Shown in pieces: positions 50,920 to 60,125 of a stretch of DNA of 64,000 nucleotides. A program made the translations under genes and the position numbers. Under the pieces are notes generated by a model. That model did no database searches. It was given only the letters and a program-made list of their open reading frames with translations, and was not told the origin of the DNA. This DNA comes from Sulfonitrofixus sp039714575 (GTDB lineage Bacteria > Campylobacterota > Campylobacteria > Campylobacterales > Sulfurimonadaceae): positions 1 through 64,000 of the forward strand of contig JBDLJE010000001.1 in assembly GCA_039714575.1 (NCBI GenBank), in the 5' to 3' direction. Within the stretch, counting starts at the first letter, position 1. Each line of letters opens with the position of its first letter.

Positions 50920-51840
50920 ATGGAAATGGAAGCTGTCAGTGTCATCAGTATAGCGATTGTTGTTGCTGTTTTAATCATCATTATAAAAGGGATCAAGATC
51001 GTTCCCCAGTCTCGCGCTTATGTCATTGAGCGTCTGGGTAAGTACAACCGAACTATAGAGGGCGGTTTCCATGTCATCATCCCTATTGTGGATTCGGTGG
51101 CGATGGCGGTGACCAAACAAGAGCAGATCATTGACATTCCCCAGCAGAGTGTTATTACAAAAGACAACGTTAACATCAGTGTGGACGGCTTGGTCTTCAT
51201 TCAGGTCGAAAATGCCAAGATGGCGGCGTATGGAGTGGTTAACTTTAAACGTGCCATTGCCAACCTTGCGACAACAAGTCTGCGTGCCGAGATCGGTCAG
51301 ATGGCACTCGATGAGACACTTTCGTCCAGAGACACCCTTAACCGCAGTATTTTGACAGCACTTGATCAAGCGTCACAAAAGTGGGGTATTAAGACCATGC
51401 GTGTTGAGCTGAGAGATATCTCTGTTCCTATGGAGATCGAAGAGGCGATGAACCTTCAGATGAAAGCAGAACGTGAAAAACGTGCCATTGAACTGACAGC
51501 TACAGCTAACAAAGAGGCGACGATCCGTGAAGCTGAGGGTGAACGTCAAAAGGCCTTTTTGGAAGCAGAGGCGATAGAGCGTATGGCAGATGCAAGCAAG
51601 TATGAGCAGGAGCAGACGGCTGAAGGTCAGAAAAATGCGATGACGATGATCAACCTTGCCATGGCGAACAACCCTCAGGCCGCAGAGTTTTTACTGGCAA
51701 AAGACCGTATTGCCGCCTTTAACGAGTTGGCAAAAAATGACTCCAATGACAAGGTCGTTGTGCCGTATGAGACCACAGAGCTCATCGGTTCTCTCTCGAT
51801 CTTAAAAGAGTTTATGGGCGCTAAAAAAGAGGCAGTGTAA
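50920..51840 (+). CDS. qmcA: Stomatin/QmcA-type SPFH membrane protein
   Basis: 306 residues. N-terminal membrane helix (VSVISIAIVVAVLIIIIKGI), Band 7 domain with IVPQSRAYVIERLGKYNRTIEGGFHVIIPIVDSVA and ITKDNVNISVDGLVFIQV, and a C-terminal coiled coil with REAEGERQKAFLEAEAIERMADA. Stomatin-type proteins pair with NfeD and form membrane microdomains; the nfeD gene follows with a one-base overlap. Distinct from the HflK-like SPFH protein at 22806. Confidence 0.92.
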   Translation: MEMEAVSVISIAIVVAVLIIIIKGIKIVPQSRAYVIERLGKYNRTIEGGFHVIIPIVDSVAMAVTKQEQIIDIPQQSVITKDNVNISVDGLVFIQVENAKMAAYGVVNFKRAIANLATTSLRAEIGQMALDETLSSRDTLNRSILTALDQASQKWGIKTMRVELRDISVPMEIEEAMNLQMKAEREKRAIELTATANKEATIREAEGERQKAFLEAEAIERMADASKYEQEQTAEGQKNAMTMINLAMANNPQAAEFLLAKDRIAAFNELAKNDSNDKVVVPYETTELIGSLSILKEFMGAKKEAV

Positions 51841-52247
51841 TGGAGGTCATCGACTGGGCATATCTGCTCGCCTTTGGCATCGTACTTATCGGGCTTGAGG
51901 CTCTGATCGTCTCGTTTTTTCTTATCTGGATCGGTATCGGTTTTGTCATCGTCGCACTGCTTACCTACTTTGGCGTTTTTGAGAGCGGTACTGCACAGAT
52001 CGCGGTCGCAGTTTCGATCGGTCTGGTCTTGCTTCTTGCCCTGCGAAAATGGAGTATGAACCTTGTTAACAAAACACAAGACAGTACGGAGGAGAAGATC
52101 CATAAAGGCGGTGTCGGTGTCATTGACGGCGGCATGATCAGGATGGACGGCACCTACTGGCAGAGTGATGATGACTTGAGCCAGTATAAAGATGGTGACA
52201 GGGTCGAGGTACTGGACATCGTGAACAACAAGGCGAAGCTTGCCTAA
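51840..52247 (+). CDS. NfeD-like membrane protein (short form)
   Basis: 135 residues: two or three membrane segments (WAYLLAFGIVLIGLEALIVSFFLIWIGIGFVIVALLTYFGVF and a second at 58-75) and a soluble OB-fold-like C-terminus (GVGVIDGGMIRMDGTYWQSDDD...GDRVEVLDIVNNKAKL). This is the short YbbK/NfeD1b partner of stomatins. Overlaps both neighbours. Confidence 0.88.
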   Translation: MEVIDWAYLLAFGIVLIGLEALIVSFFLIWIGIGFVIVALLTYFGVFESGTAQIAVAVSIGLVLLLALRKWSMNLVNKTQDSTEEKIHKGGVGVIDGGMIRMDGTYWQSDDDLSQYKDGDRVEVLDIVNNKAKLA

Positions 52248-53376
52248 CAGCAGTCACTTCTACGAAAAAGAGCTAGCAGCACTCAAGCGTTCAGGACGTT
52301 ACAGAGAGCGCCGTATCTTTGACGACAGCGTTGTTGACTTGGCCTCAAATGATTATCTAGGTCTGGCACACAACAAAGAGATGCTGCAAGTGACAATGAG
52401 TGATCTTAACGCCTTGGAGTCACATGCTGCAAAGGCATCGATGTTAGTGAACGGTTATACAAAAGTGCATCAAGAGTTTGAGCAGACCCTATGTGAGGCT
52501 AACGGTTTTGAAGCCGGGGTCATTCTAGGTTCCGGGTTCAATGCCAACATCGCTATGATCGAGACACTGGTACGTAAGGGTGATGCACTTTTTATGGATG
52601 AGAAGTACCACGCTTCGGGTGTTCTTGCTTCTAAGCTTATTGATGGTGAACTGCACTACTTTGCTCATAACAGTGCTGATGAGCTGGAAACGCTGTTGAA
52701 AAACTCGACAGCAAAACGTAATATTATTGCAGTAGAGGGGATCTACTCGATGGACGGCGACCTTGTGCCTCGTGAGATCATAGAGCTTGCAGACAGATAT
52801 AACGCTCTTTTGATACTGGATGAAGCGCACAGCTCCGGGGTGATAGGTGAAAACTTGATGGGGATACTTGACCATTACAAGAAGGAGGTCAAACCCAACC
52901 ACATCAAGATGGGAACACTGGGCAAGGCCTATGGCAGTTTTGGGGCGTACATCCTGGCTTCTGAACACATTGTCGACTTTCTTGTCAACCGTGCAAAACC
53001 CATTATCTATGCAACGGCACCTTCGCTGTTTGACACGCTTTTAGGGCATCATGCTCTGCGTTACATCCAGGAGAACACAAAAGAGTTGACAGCTGCGATC
53101 CAAGGCCGTCAAGCCATTGTAAAAGAGATCTTTGGTGTTGAGTCCGAAGGGCTGATCGTTCCGATCCTGGTGAATGACAACCGTAAAGTGATGGCCATTC
53201 AAAAAGAGCTTTTAGAGCAAAATATCTTAGTAGGAGCTATTCGCCAGCCTACGGTACCTTCGGCTATTATCCGTTTTATCGCCCGTTTAGGGTTGGACGA
53301 GAGTGAATTTAGAGAGAGCTGTATAAAAATCAAAAGTGCGATAGACACTGTAAAGCAGTCCTCGATAGGCTATTAA
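52240..53376 (+). CDS. bioF: 8-amino-7-oxononanoate synthase-type PLP enzyme
   Basis: 378-residue alpha-oxoamine synthase starting at TTG, with AAGGCG upstream, inside the end of the nfeD gene. VDLASNDYLGLAHN, GFNANIAMIETLVRKGDALFMDEKYHASG, VEGIYSMDGDLVP, LILDEAHSSGVIGENLMG, KMGTLGKAYGSFGAY (PLP Lys 229). BioF joins pimeloyl-CoA/ACP and alanine in biotin synthesis; close relatives use other acyl donors. The position near a PBP1A gene parallels H. pylori. No other biotin gene is here, so the exact reaction is not certain. Confidence 0.82.
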   Translation: MPNSSHFYEKELAALKRSGRYRERRIFDDSVVDLASNDYLGLAHNKEMLQVTMSDLNALESHAAKASMLVNGYTKVHQEFEQTLCEANGFEAGVILGSGFNANIAMIETLVRKGDALFMDEKYHASGVLASKLIDGELHYFAHNSADELETLLKNSTAKRNIIAVEGIYSMDGDLVPREIIELADRYNALLILDEAHSSGVIGENLMGILDHYKKEVKPNHIKMGTLGKAYGSFGAYILASEHIVDFLVNRAKPIIYATAPSLFDTLLGHHALRYIQENTKELTAAIQGRQAIVKEIFGVESEGLIVPILVNDNRKVMAIQKELLEQNILVGAIRQPTVPSAIIRFIARLGLDESEFRESCIKIKSAIDTVKQSSIGY

Positions 53377-53424
53377 CCTGACTTTAGATAAAATATCTAC
53401 TATTTATTGGCTTTTAGGGGCGTA

Positions 53425-54114
53425 ATGCAGATCAAAAAACTCCAGGTCTCTCTTGATGAGAAGCACTTAGTTGACATCGACTTTACGATAAAACACTCAT
53501 TGGCGCTTGTCGGTCAAAGCGGCAGCGGTAAAAGTCTGACGCTCAAAGCACTGCTTGGGATGCTCCCTTCTCAGATGACATTAGACCTGGAGCTTGAGGC
53601 CGATTTTGCGTTGGAACGCGGCAAGACGGTCGCTTTTGTACCGCAGAACCCTTTTACGGCGCTTTCACCGCTGACAAAGATCAAAGATCAGTTCTTTGTT
53701 GATGCGAAGAAGATGCAGGCCTTGTGCGAGAGTGTAGATCTTGATCTGTCACTGCTGGAGCGTTTTCCGCCTGAACTCTCAGGAGGCCAGCTTCAGCGTG
53801 TGGTCATCGCGATCGCCTTGAGCGGGGAGCCGAAGCTGCTGATGCTCGATGAGCCGACGACAGCACTTGACCCGAAGACCAGAGTCGTGATCATCGAGCT
53901 GCTTAAAAAGCTGCAGCGAAGCCAGGGGTTTAAAGTTCTTTTTGTCACCCACGACATGCACTCGGCTTCGTCGCTTTGTGATGAGATCTGTGTCATAAAA
54001 GAGGGCAAGGTACAAGAGAGCGGTTTGATGGAGAGTGTGGTTGAGAACCCCTCAAGCCCCTATACACAAACATTAATTGAAGCAAGTTTTGCAAACAGGA
54101 AATTTAGAGAATGA
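53425..54114 (+). CDS. ABC transporter ATP-binding protein, peptide/nickel type, lone
   Basis: 229 residues from the ATG at 53425 with AGGGG upstream. Walker A LVGQSGSGKSLTLKALLGM, Q-loop AFVPQNPFTALSPLTKI, signature ELSGGQLQRVVIAIALS, Walker B LLMLDEPTTALD, H-loop FVTHDMHSA. The PQNPFTALSPL and TTALD patterns are of the Dpp/Opp/Nik group, but it is shorter than the ~320-residue DppD type and no permease or partner ATPase is adjacent. Overlaps the PBP1A gene by four bases. Confidence 0.8.
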   Translation: MQIKKLQVSLDEKHLVDIDFTIKHSLALVGQSGSGKSLTLKALLGMLPSQMTLDLELEADFALERGKTVAFVPQNPFTALSPLTKIKDQFFVDAKKMQALCESVDLDLSLLERFPPELSGGQLQRVVIAIALSGEPKLLMLDEPTTALDPKTRVVIIELLKKLQRSQGFKVLFVTHDMHSASSLCDEICVIKEGKVQESGLMESVVENPSSPYTQTLIEASFANRKFRE

Positions 54115-56213
54115 ATATAGATAAAATATTAGAGAAAAAGAAGAACCGCGAGATGGGTCTTAAAATAGAGATACGGGAACAAGTAAAGAGAGCGGATCTG
54201 AAAAAGATCATTATTGTTGCCGCGCTTCTCTTTGTAGTTTTCGGGCCGATCGTCTATGTCGGCTCTATTGCACTGAACTTGACGTATGACACTCGCAAAC
54301 TGACGACGGAGTACAGCCCGAAAGTCTCTTCCCGGATCTATGACGTCAACGGTGACAAGATCGCAAATGTTTTTGAGAATCGACATCGTTTTTATGCCCC
54401 TTTTGACGAGATCCCGCCGCGTATGGTCGAGGCACTTTTAGCCATCGAAGACACCTCGTTCTTTGAACACGGCGGTATTAACTACGATGCGATCATGCGT
54501 GCCGTTATTAAAAATATCAAAGCGATGGGTGTGGTCGAAGGGGCCAGTACGCTGACACAACAGCTGGTGAAGAACACGCTGTTGACACGTGAGAAAAAGC
54601 TCTCAAGAAAGATCAAAGAGCTGTTTCTCTCATACAAGATAGAGTCTGAGCTGACCAAGGTCGAGATCTTGGAGCGATATTTCAACGAGATCTACCTGGG
54701 ACACAACTATTACGGGGTTAAAACAGCAGCAGACGGTTATTTCAACAAAGAGTTGAAAGACCTGACACTTAAAGAGATAGCGATCCTGGTCGGTCTGCCC
54801 AAAGCGCCAAGCTACTATGCACCGACAAAAAACTATGACATCTCTTTAGGACGTGCAAACCGTGTCATCGAACGTCTTTATGCGCTCGCCTGGATCGATA
54901 AAGAGAGTTATGAAAAAGCACTTGCAGAGAAGCCTGTTGTCTATGATCAGACTTTGACACAGAACGAAGCTCCTTATATTGTTGATGAGGTTGTCCGTCG
55001 TCTTAAAGAGCAGTTCCCCGACTTTAAAACAGGCGGCTACAAGGTCTATACAACGATCGATCTGAAGATGCAAAAAGCGGGACGCGAGGCGATGACATTT
55101 GGGTATGAACAAGCAAAAATCCGACTTGCAGATTATAATAAAACGGTAGAAGAGAAAAAAGATGCTGAACACTACCCTGCTTATGAAGATCAGAACTTGT
55201 CTAAGTTCAACGGGGCATTAGTGTCTGTTGATCCGAAGCTTGGTGAGATACGTGCACTGGTTGGCGGTGTTGACCACGCTAAAAGTGCTTTTAACCGTGC
55301 GACAATGGCGAAGCGTCAGCCGGGGTCTGCATTTAAACCGTTTCTGTATCAGGTAGCGTTGGACTTTGGACTTTCACCTGCGACAAAACTGATCGATATT
55401 GCCCGTACCTATGATTTTGAGACCGACCAGGACAAGGATTCGAACGAGACGCGCCGATGGAAACCGAAGAACTATGAGAACAACTTTAAAGGTCTGATCT
55501 CATTTCGTGAGGCATTGGTGCACTCGCGTAACCTTGCAACCATCAACCTTGTAACAGATATCGGGATCAACACCATTAAGAGTAAGCTCAAAAAACAGTA
55601 CGGCATCCAGGACCTTCCAAGCGACCTCTCACTCTCTCTGGGAAGTATAACTTTGACACCGGAGCGTTTTGCACAGTACTTTACGGCATTTTCCAATGGT
55701 GGACAACTGAGTGATCTGCGTCTGATCAGCTATGTCGAGCAAGACGGTGAAACAAAATGGGAACACCCTGAGCAGGTCGTTAAAAAGGTGACCGAAGAGC
55801 GACAGGCCTTTTTGATGACGACGATTTTGCGTGACATTGTTCATCACGGCACAGGTATTAGAGCGCGGGCATACGGTATTGAACTCGCAGGTAAGACCGG
55901 AACGACAAACGACTCAATTGATGCATGGTTTGTCGGGTATTCGCCTTCGGTCGAGACAGTAGTCTGGTTTGGTAATGATGACAACTCACCGCTATGGGGT
56001 AAAGAGCAGGGCGGCTGGACGGCAGCTCCTTCATTTGGCTATTTCTATAAAGAGCTTATTAAGATCTACCCGCAGATGCCGCGGAAATTTGAGAAACCCG
56101 ATGACGTTATCGAGGTGACGGTAGAGGGGAAAAAGAAAGAGTACTTTACCGACATCTCTAAACCGCCGCATGTCGAAGTGCAGGCGGAAGCGGACGAAGA
56201 GCTGCTCTTCTAA
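54111..56213 (+). CDS. mrcA: Penicillin-binding protein 1A
   Basis: 700-residue bifunctional peptidoglycan synthase. Short cytoplasmic N-terminus, membrane helix at about 39-60 (IIIVAALLFVVFGPIVYVGSIAL). Glycosyltransferase domain: LLAIEDTSFFEHGGINYDAIMRA (catalytic Glu), GASTLTQQLVKNTLL, RYFNEIYLGHNYYGVKTAADGYF. Transpeptidase domain: RQPGSAFKPFLYQ (SxxK), HSRN (SxN) and ELAGKTGTTND (KTG). C-terminal tail charged. Translationally coupled to the upstream ATPase. Confidence 0.96.
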   Translation: MNIDKILEKKKNREMGLKIEIREQVKRADLKKIIIVAALLFVVFGPIVYVGSIALNLTYDTRKLTTEYSPKVSSRIYDVNGDKIANVFENRHRFYAPFDEIPPRMVEALLAIEDTSFFEHGGINYDAIMRAVIKNIKAMGVVEGASTLTQQLVKNTLLTREKKLSRKIKELFLSYKIESELTKVEILERYFNEIYLGHNYYGVKTAADGYFNKELKDLTLKEIAILVGLPKAPSYYAPTKNYDISLGRANRVIERLYALAWIDKESYEKALAEKPVVYDQTLTQNEAPYIVDEVVRRLKEQFPDFKTGGYKVYTTIDLKMQKAGREAMTFGYEQAKIRLADYNKTVEEKKDAEHYPAYEDQNLSKFNGALVSVDPKLGEIRALVGGVDHAKSAFNRATMAKRQPGSAFKPFLYQVALDFGLSPATKLIDIARTYDFETDQDKDSNETRRWKPKNYENNFKGLISFREALVHSRNLATINLVTDIGINTIKSKLKKQYGIQDLPSDLSLSLGSITLTPERFAQYFTAFSNGGQLSDLRLISYVEQDGETKWEHPEQVVKKVTEERQAFLMTTILRDIVHHGTGIRARAYGIELAGKTGTTNDSIDAWFVGYSPSVETVVWFGNDDNSPLWGKEQGGWTAAPSFGYFYKELIKIYPQMPRKFEKPDDVIEVTVEGKKKEYFTDISKPPHVEVQAEADEELLF

Positions 56214-56223
56214 GGAGTTTACG

Positions 56224-56736
56224 ATGATAAGAACTGTCTCGGTACTTGTACTGTTAAGTTCACTCGCCTTTGCCAACCCGTTTGGAACAGGCAACAAAAG
56301 CATCGGTATTACAGTCGGCTCAGGGAGTGTCTCTTACGGTACGACCGGCCTGATCACGACGACATATGTTGAAAACTACTTTATTGTAGGTGTCAATGCG
56401 GACTATTTTGTTTTTGAAAATCTTGCTGTCGGTCTTGGTTACCGCGGCTGGTTCGGCGGTACACCCACTATCAATCAAGGGACTGTTCCCGTAACCTATT
56501 ACATACCGACCAACTCGAAGTTCCGTCCTTATGCAGGCGCGTTTTATCGCTATACCTACATCGCTGATGGCGCGTATGACAACTACAGCAGTGCCGGCGG
56601 ACGTTTAGGGATGGCGATACTGTTTAGAAACGGCTATGCCGGATTTGGATGGGCTCATGAGGTCTATTTGGATGATAACAGTCGAAGTAATAACAGTTCG
56701 GGATACCCCGAAGCTGTTATCGGTCTTAGCTTTTAA
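56224..56736 (+). CDS. Small outer-membrane beta-barrel protein
   Basis: 170 residues from the ATG at 56224, with AAGGAG eight bases upstream. Signal peptide MIRTVSVLVLLSSLAFA. Then alternating strands rich in Gly, Tyr and Phe (SIGITVGSGSVSYGTT, LAVGLGYRGWFGG, FRPYAGAFYRYTYI, GRLGMAILFRNGYAGFGWAHEVYLDD) ending GYPEAVIGLSF, a barrel C-terminal signature with a final Phe. About eight strands, like OmpW/OmpX-sized barrels. Function unknown. The end overlaps the convergent leuA by 11 bases. Confidence 0.72.
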   Translation: MIRTVSVLVLLSSLAFANPFGTGNKSIGITVGSGSVSYGTTGLITTTYVENYFIVGVNADYFVFENLAVGLGYRGWFGGTPTINQGTVPVTYYIPTNSKFRPYAGAFYRYTYIADGAYDNYSSAGGRLGMAILFRNGYAGFGWAHEVYLDDNSRSNNSSGYPEAVIGLSF

Positions 56737-58387
56737 AAGCGCGGTTGATAGCACTGAAAAGTGCTTTGATAGACGCTAAAGTGATGTCACTGTCTTTACC
56801 GACACCATAGAAGCGATGACCTTCATCAGTTTCGATCTCGATGTAGGCGACGGCTGTTGCTGATGACTTCTCGCCGCACGAGTGTTCAGAGTATGAGTTC
56901 AAAACAAACTTGTTTGGATAGTCCTTAAGAAGAGCCTTGCGACAGGCATCAATAGGACCGTTTCCTTCGCTCTCTGCGACGATCTCTTTGCCATTATAAC
57001 GGTAGTTCAACTTACACCATACAGTGTTCTCTCTTGTCGAGGCAGAACGTGAGACAAACTCAAGATGTTCCGGCGGCGTAAAGTAGGTCTTTTCAAAGAT
57101 CGCCAGGATCTCGTCATTACTCAACTCTCTCGCCTCTTTGTCTGTCACCTCTTGTACGATCTTGCCGATCTCCGGGTGCATCTTTTTAGGAAGCTGATAC
57201 CCAAAACTGTCTTCGAGAATGTAGGCGATACCGCCTTTGCCTGACTGGGAGTTGATACGGATAATACTCTCGTATGAACGTCCTACATCTTCAGGATCGA
57301 TCGGCAGGTACGGTACTTCCCAAAACGGCTCCTCTTTGGCACGCTGATACGCCAACCCTTTGTTGATCGCATCCTGGTGTGAGCCTGAAAAGGCCGTGTA
57401 GACCAACTCGCCGACATACGGGTGACGTTCATGGGTCTTCATGTCCGTACAGCGTTCAACCACGTCCAAGACGGTGCTGATGTCGCTAAAGTCAAGACCT
57501 GTGTCCAAGCCTTGGGTGTACATGTTCAGCGCCAAGGTGATGATGTCGACATTACCGGTACGCTCGCCGTTTGAAAGCAAGGTGCCTTCAACACGGTCAG
57601 CACCGGCAAGAAGAGCAAGCTCAGTTGCCGCTACAGATGTTCCGCGGTCATTATGGGTGTGTGTCGAGATCAATACATGTTCACGGTTGTCCAGATGACG
57701 GCTCATCCACTCTATCTGGTCAGCATAGACATTAGGCGTTGCCATCTCTACCGTTGCCGGCAGGTTGATGACCACCTTTCTCTCTGCAGAGATACCCCAG
57801 CGTGCTGTAACGGCGTTACAGATCTCGGCAGCGAACTCAAGCTCTGTTCCTGTAAAAGACTCAGGTGAGTACTCAAGTGCGATCTTGCCGGTATGGCCGG
57901 CCTCGTACTTTTTCACCATGTCAACACCCTCAAGTGCCAGGTCAATGATCTCTTGACGCTCTTTTTTAAAGACGATCTTGCGCTGTGCAGTCGATGTTGA
58001 GTTATACAGGTGGACGATTGCTGAGTTAACACCTTCAAGTGCTTCAAACGAACGTTTAATAAGATGCTCACGTGCCTGAACAAGGACCTGAACAGTCACA
58101 TCATCCGGGATCAACTTGTCATCGACAAGCTTGCGCAAAAAGTCAAATTCGACTTGAGAGGCCGATGGGAAACCCACCTCAATGGTTTTGAAACCGAGTT
58201 TAAGCAGGAGGTTGAAAAGTTCAAGTTTTTGGTCAAGGTTCATCGGCGTGATCAGTGCCTGGTTGCCGTCACGAAGGTCAACACTGCACCAGACAGGTGC
58301 TTTTTCGATTACATTGGACGGCCATTGTCTGTTTGGCAGATCAACTTGCGGGTAGGGACGGTATTTTCCATGATGGATAGTGCCCAT
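56726..58387 (-). CDS. leuA: 2-isopropylmalate synthase, type 2 (long LeuA)
   Basis: Condenses acetyl-CoA with 2-oxoisovalerate, first step of leucine synthesis. 553 residues from the ATG at 58387 (AAAGGA upstream); a longer frame has no support. Catalytic barrel: WCSVDLRDGNQALITPMN, FKTIEVGFPSASQVEFDF, STHTHNDRGTSVAATELALLAGADRVEGTLLSNGERTGNVDI. The C-terminal regulatory domain has the type-2 form (VWCKLNYRYNGKEIVAESEGNGPIDACRKAL). The N-terminal YRPYPQVDLPNRQWPSNVIEKAP is typical of the actinobacterial/fungal type, not the E. coli type. -10 box at 58446-58451 on this strand. Confidence 0.95.
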   Translation of the reverse strand: MGTIHHGKYRPYPQVDLPNRQWPSNVIEKAPVWCSVDLRDGNQALITPMNLDQKLELFNLLLKLGFKTIEVGFPSASQVEFDFLRKLVDDKLIPDDVTVQVLVQAREHLIKRSFEALEGVNSAIVHLYNSTSTAQRKIVFKKERQEIIDLALEGVDMVKKYEAGHTGKIALEYSPESFTGTELEFAAEICNAVTARWGISAERKVVINLPATVEMATPNVYADQIEWMSRHLDNREHVLISTHTHNDRGTSVAATELALLAGADRVEGTLLSNGERTGNVDIITLALNMYTQGLDTGLDFSDISTVLDVVERCTDMKTHERHPYVGELVYTAFSGSHQDAINKGLAYQRAKEEPFWEVPYLPIDPEDVGRSYESIIRINSQSGKGGIAYILEDSFGYQLPKKMHPEIGKIVQEVTDKEARELSNDEILAIFEKTYFTPPEHLEFVSRSASTRENTVWCKLNYRYNGKEIVAESEGNGPIDACRKALLKDYPNKFVLNSYSEHSCGEKSSATAVAYIEIETDEGHRFYGVGKDSDITLASIKALFSAINRAFKS

Positions 58388-58445
58388 GGTATTTCCTTTA
58401 AACTTTGTATATCTAATACTCCTGCTAAAGATTATTAGTGGCGCA

Positions 58446-58451
58446 ATTATA
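58446..58451 (-). promoter_or_regulatory. -10 box of leuA
   Basis: TATAAT on the minus strand, in TGCTATAATTGCG, about 60 bases before the leuA ATG. I see no leucine-rich leader peptide in the short leader. Confidence 0.5.
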
Positions 58452-58585
58452 GCAAATAGAGGCAGGAAATAAGGCAATGGAGTCGATATTAGTAGAAAAA
58501 TTAAAGAGTTGCCTAACAGACGGGCTTCTATAATAGATGTCAAAGGCTTGATCAGGATATGAAACAGAGGGTAAAAGGAGTCATT

Positions 58586-59203
58586 ATGAGTTGTAAAATA
58601 ATCGGATTTGAAAACGGACCTTTAGAGGTAGATTGTACTGACGTTGTGTTTATGAAAGAGGGGAAAAAGCTTGAGGCTGAAAACCCTTCTCACCCGTGTC
58701 GATGCGGTCACTCAAAAAACAAACCCTGGTGTGACGGCTCGCATGTCAAAGCAGGGTTTACTAGCAAAAGAGAGATCGATGAAGAGATGTTGCAGGTGTA
58801 TGAAGGCAAAGAGATCACGATTCACTTTAACCGCTCTATCTGTGCCGGAGCTGCCGCTTGTGTGCATGGCCTGCCAACAGTTTTTAAGTCAGATAGTCCA
58901 AGTGACTGGATACGTCCTGATAATGAGACAAATGCAAAGATTGTTGAGACTATAAAAGCGTGTCCATCAGGTGCTCTTTCTTATAGTGTTAATGGTAAAA
59001 TCGCTATAGATGGACGTTCGGTTCCAAAAATAACGATCATCAAAAATGGGCCGTACCGTGTTGAAGGTGTTGTACTGGAGGAGAAGCCGATTCCGACAAA
59101 TTTTTCAACAACCAAATATACACTTTGTCGTTGCGGATACTCTAAAAACAGACCTTACTGTGACTACTCTCATGCTGAAAGCAGCTGGAGTGACGAAGGT
59201 TGA
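58586..59203 (+). CDS. Iron-sulfur protein with two CDGSH motifs flanking a Fer4-like domain
   Basis: 205 residues from the ATG at 58586, with AAAGGAG upstream. First CDGSH motif: CRCGHSKNKPWCDGSH (Cys 38, 40, 49, His 53), a [2Fe-2S] site with three Cys and one His. Middle: DUF1271/Fer4_19-like with Cys 86, 92 and 126 (CAGAAACVHG, ACPSGAL). Second CDGSH: CRCGYSKNRPYCDYSH (Cys 181, 183, 192, His 196). All in one soluble protein, probably an electron-transfer or redox-sensing protein. Likely co-transcribed with the patatin gene 12 bases on. Partner unknown. Confidence 0.85.
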   Translation: MSCKIIGFENGPLEVDCTDVVFMKEGKKLEAENPSHPCRCGHSKNKPWCDGSHVKAGFTSKREIDEEMLQVYEGKEITIHFNRSICAGAAACVHGLPTVFKSDSPSDWIRPDNETNAKIVETIKACPSGALSYSVNGKIAIDGRSVPKITIIKNGPYRVEGVVLEEKPIPTNFSTTKYTLCRCGYSKNRPYCDYSHAESSWSDEG

Positions 59204-59215
59204 TAAAGGAAACAG

Positions 59216-60073
59216 ATGGATCATAAGACAGTTTCGCTGGTCTTGGGAAGCGGCGGTGCGCGCGGTATGGCACATATTGGGATCATACAGTGGCTCGAAG
59301 AGAATGATTACAAAATCCAGTCTGTTTCCGGCTGTTCCATGGGTGCTTTGATCGGTGGTTTTTATGCTGCCGGCAGGTTGGATAACTACATAGATTGGTT
59401 GCGGCAACTCGATATACTCGGAATGTTGCGAGTAGTTGACTTTAAAGGCAGTGGGGGATTGGTCTCAGGTGAATCACTAATGATCAAGATGGAAGAGCTG
59501 GTAGGTGACCATAAGATAGAGGAGCTGCCTATCAAGTTTACAGCGGTTGCTTCGGATGTACAGGAGGAGAAAGAGATCTGGATGAACGAAGGCTCGCTTC
59601 TAAGTGCTATTCGTGCCTCTATCTCCCTGCCTCTCTTTTTCACACCGCACCTCTACAATGGCCGGCTGCTTGTTGATGGCGGTGTCTTAAATCCAGTACC
59701 CATTGCACCAACCTTTCATGACAATACAGACTTGACGATTGCCGTCAACCTGGGCGGGAAAGTCGATCTGAATATCGTGCCAGCAGAACAAAAAGATGAC
59801 AAAAGTGTCAGTTCCAAGATCAAAGAGTATTTAAGTCAATTTGCACTGCCTGAGGCGATCACATTAGAGACAGGTGTTTATCAGGTGGCAGATAACTCGT
59901 TTGATGCAATGCAGGGGACTATTGCTCGTGTAAAACTGGCAGCCTATCCGCCTGACGTTGAGATAGAGATACCTCGTAACCTGTGTGGGACCTTAGAGTT
60001 CAACCGTGCAGATGAGATGATCGCTTACGGATATGAACTATGTGTAAAACTTCATAAAGAGGGTGCTTTATAA
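59216..60073 (+). CDS. Patatin-like phospholipase, RssA/YchK type
   Basis: 285-residue serine hydrolase fold: oxyanion loop LVLGSGGARGMAHIG (residues 9-22), nucleophile SGCSMGALIGG (Ser 41), catalytic Asp in LLVDGGVLNPVP (Asp 154). SxR-type segment AIRASISLPLFFTPHLYNGR matches the RssA group. No signal peptide or membrane helix, so cytoplasmic. Substrate is probably a phospholipid or acyl ester. It follows the CDGSH gene by 12 bases and is convergent with the histidine kinase. Confidence 0.88.
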   Translation: MDHKTVSLVLGSGGARGMAHIGIIQWLEENDYKIQSVSGCSMGALIGGFYAAGRLDNYIDWLRQLDILGMLRVVDFKGSGGLVSGESLMIKMEELVGDHKIEELPIKFTAVASDVQEEKEIWMNEGSLLSAIRASISLPLFFTPHLYNGRLLVDGGVLNPVPIAPTFHDNTDLTIAVNLGGKVDLNIVPAEQKDDKSVSSKIKEYLSQFALPEAITLETGVYQVADNSFDAMQGTIARVKLAAYPPDVEIEIPRNLCGTLEFNRADEMIAYGYELCVKLHKEGAL

Positions 60074-60125
60074 CGGGAAACGACCTTTTGTACCTCTGCA
60101 TAAAACAGGTGAAAACCCAGAGGTC

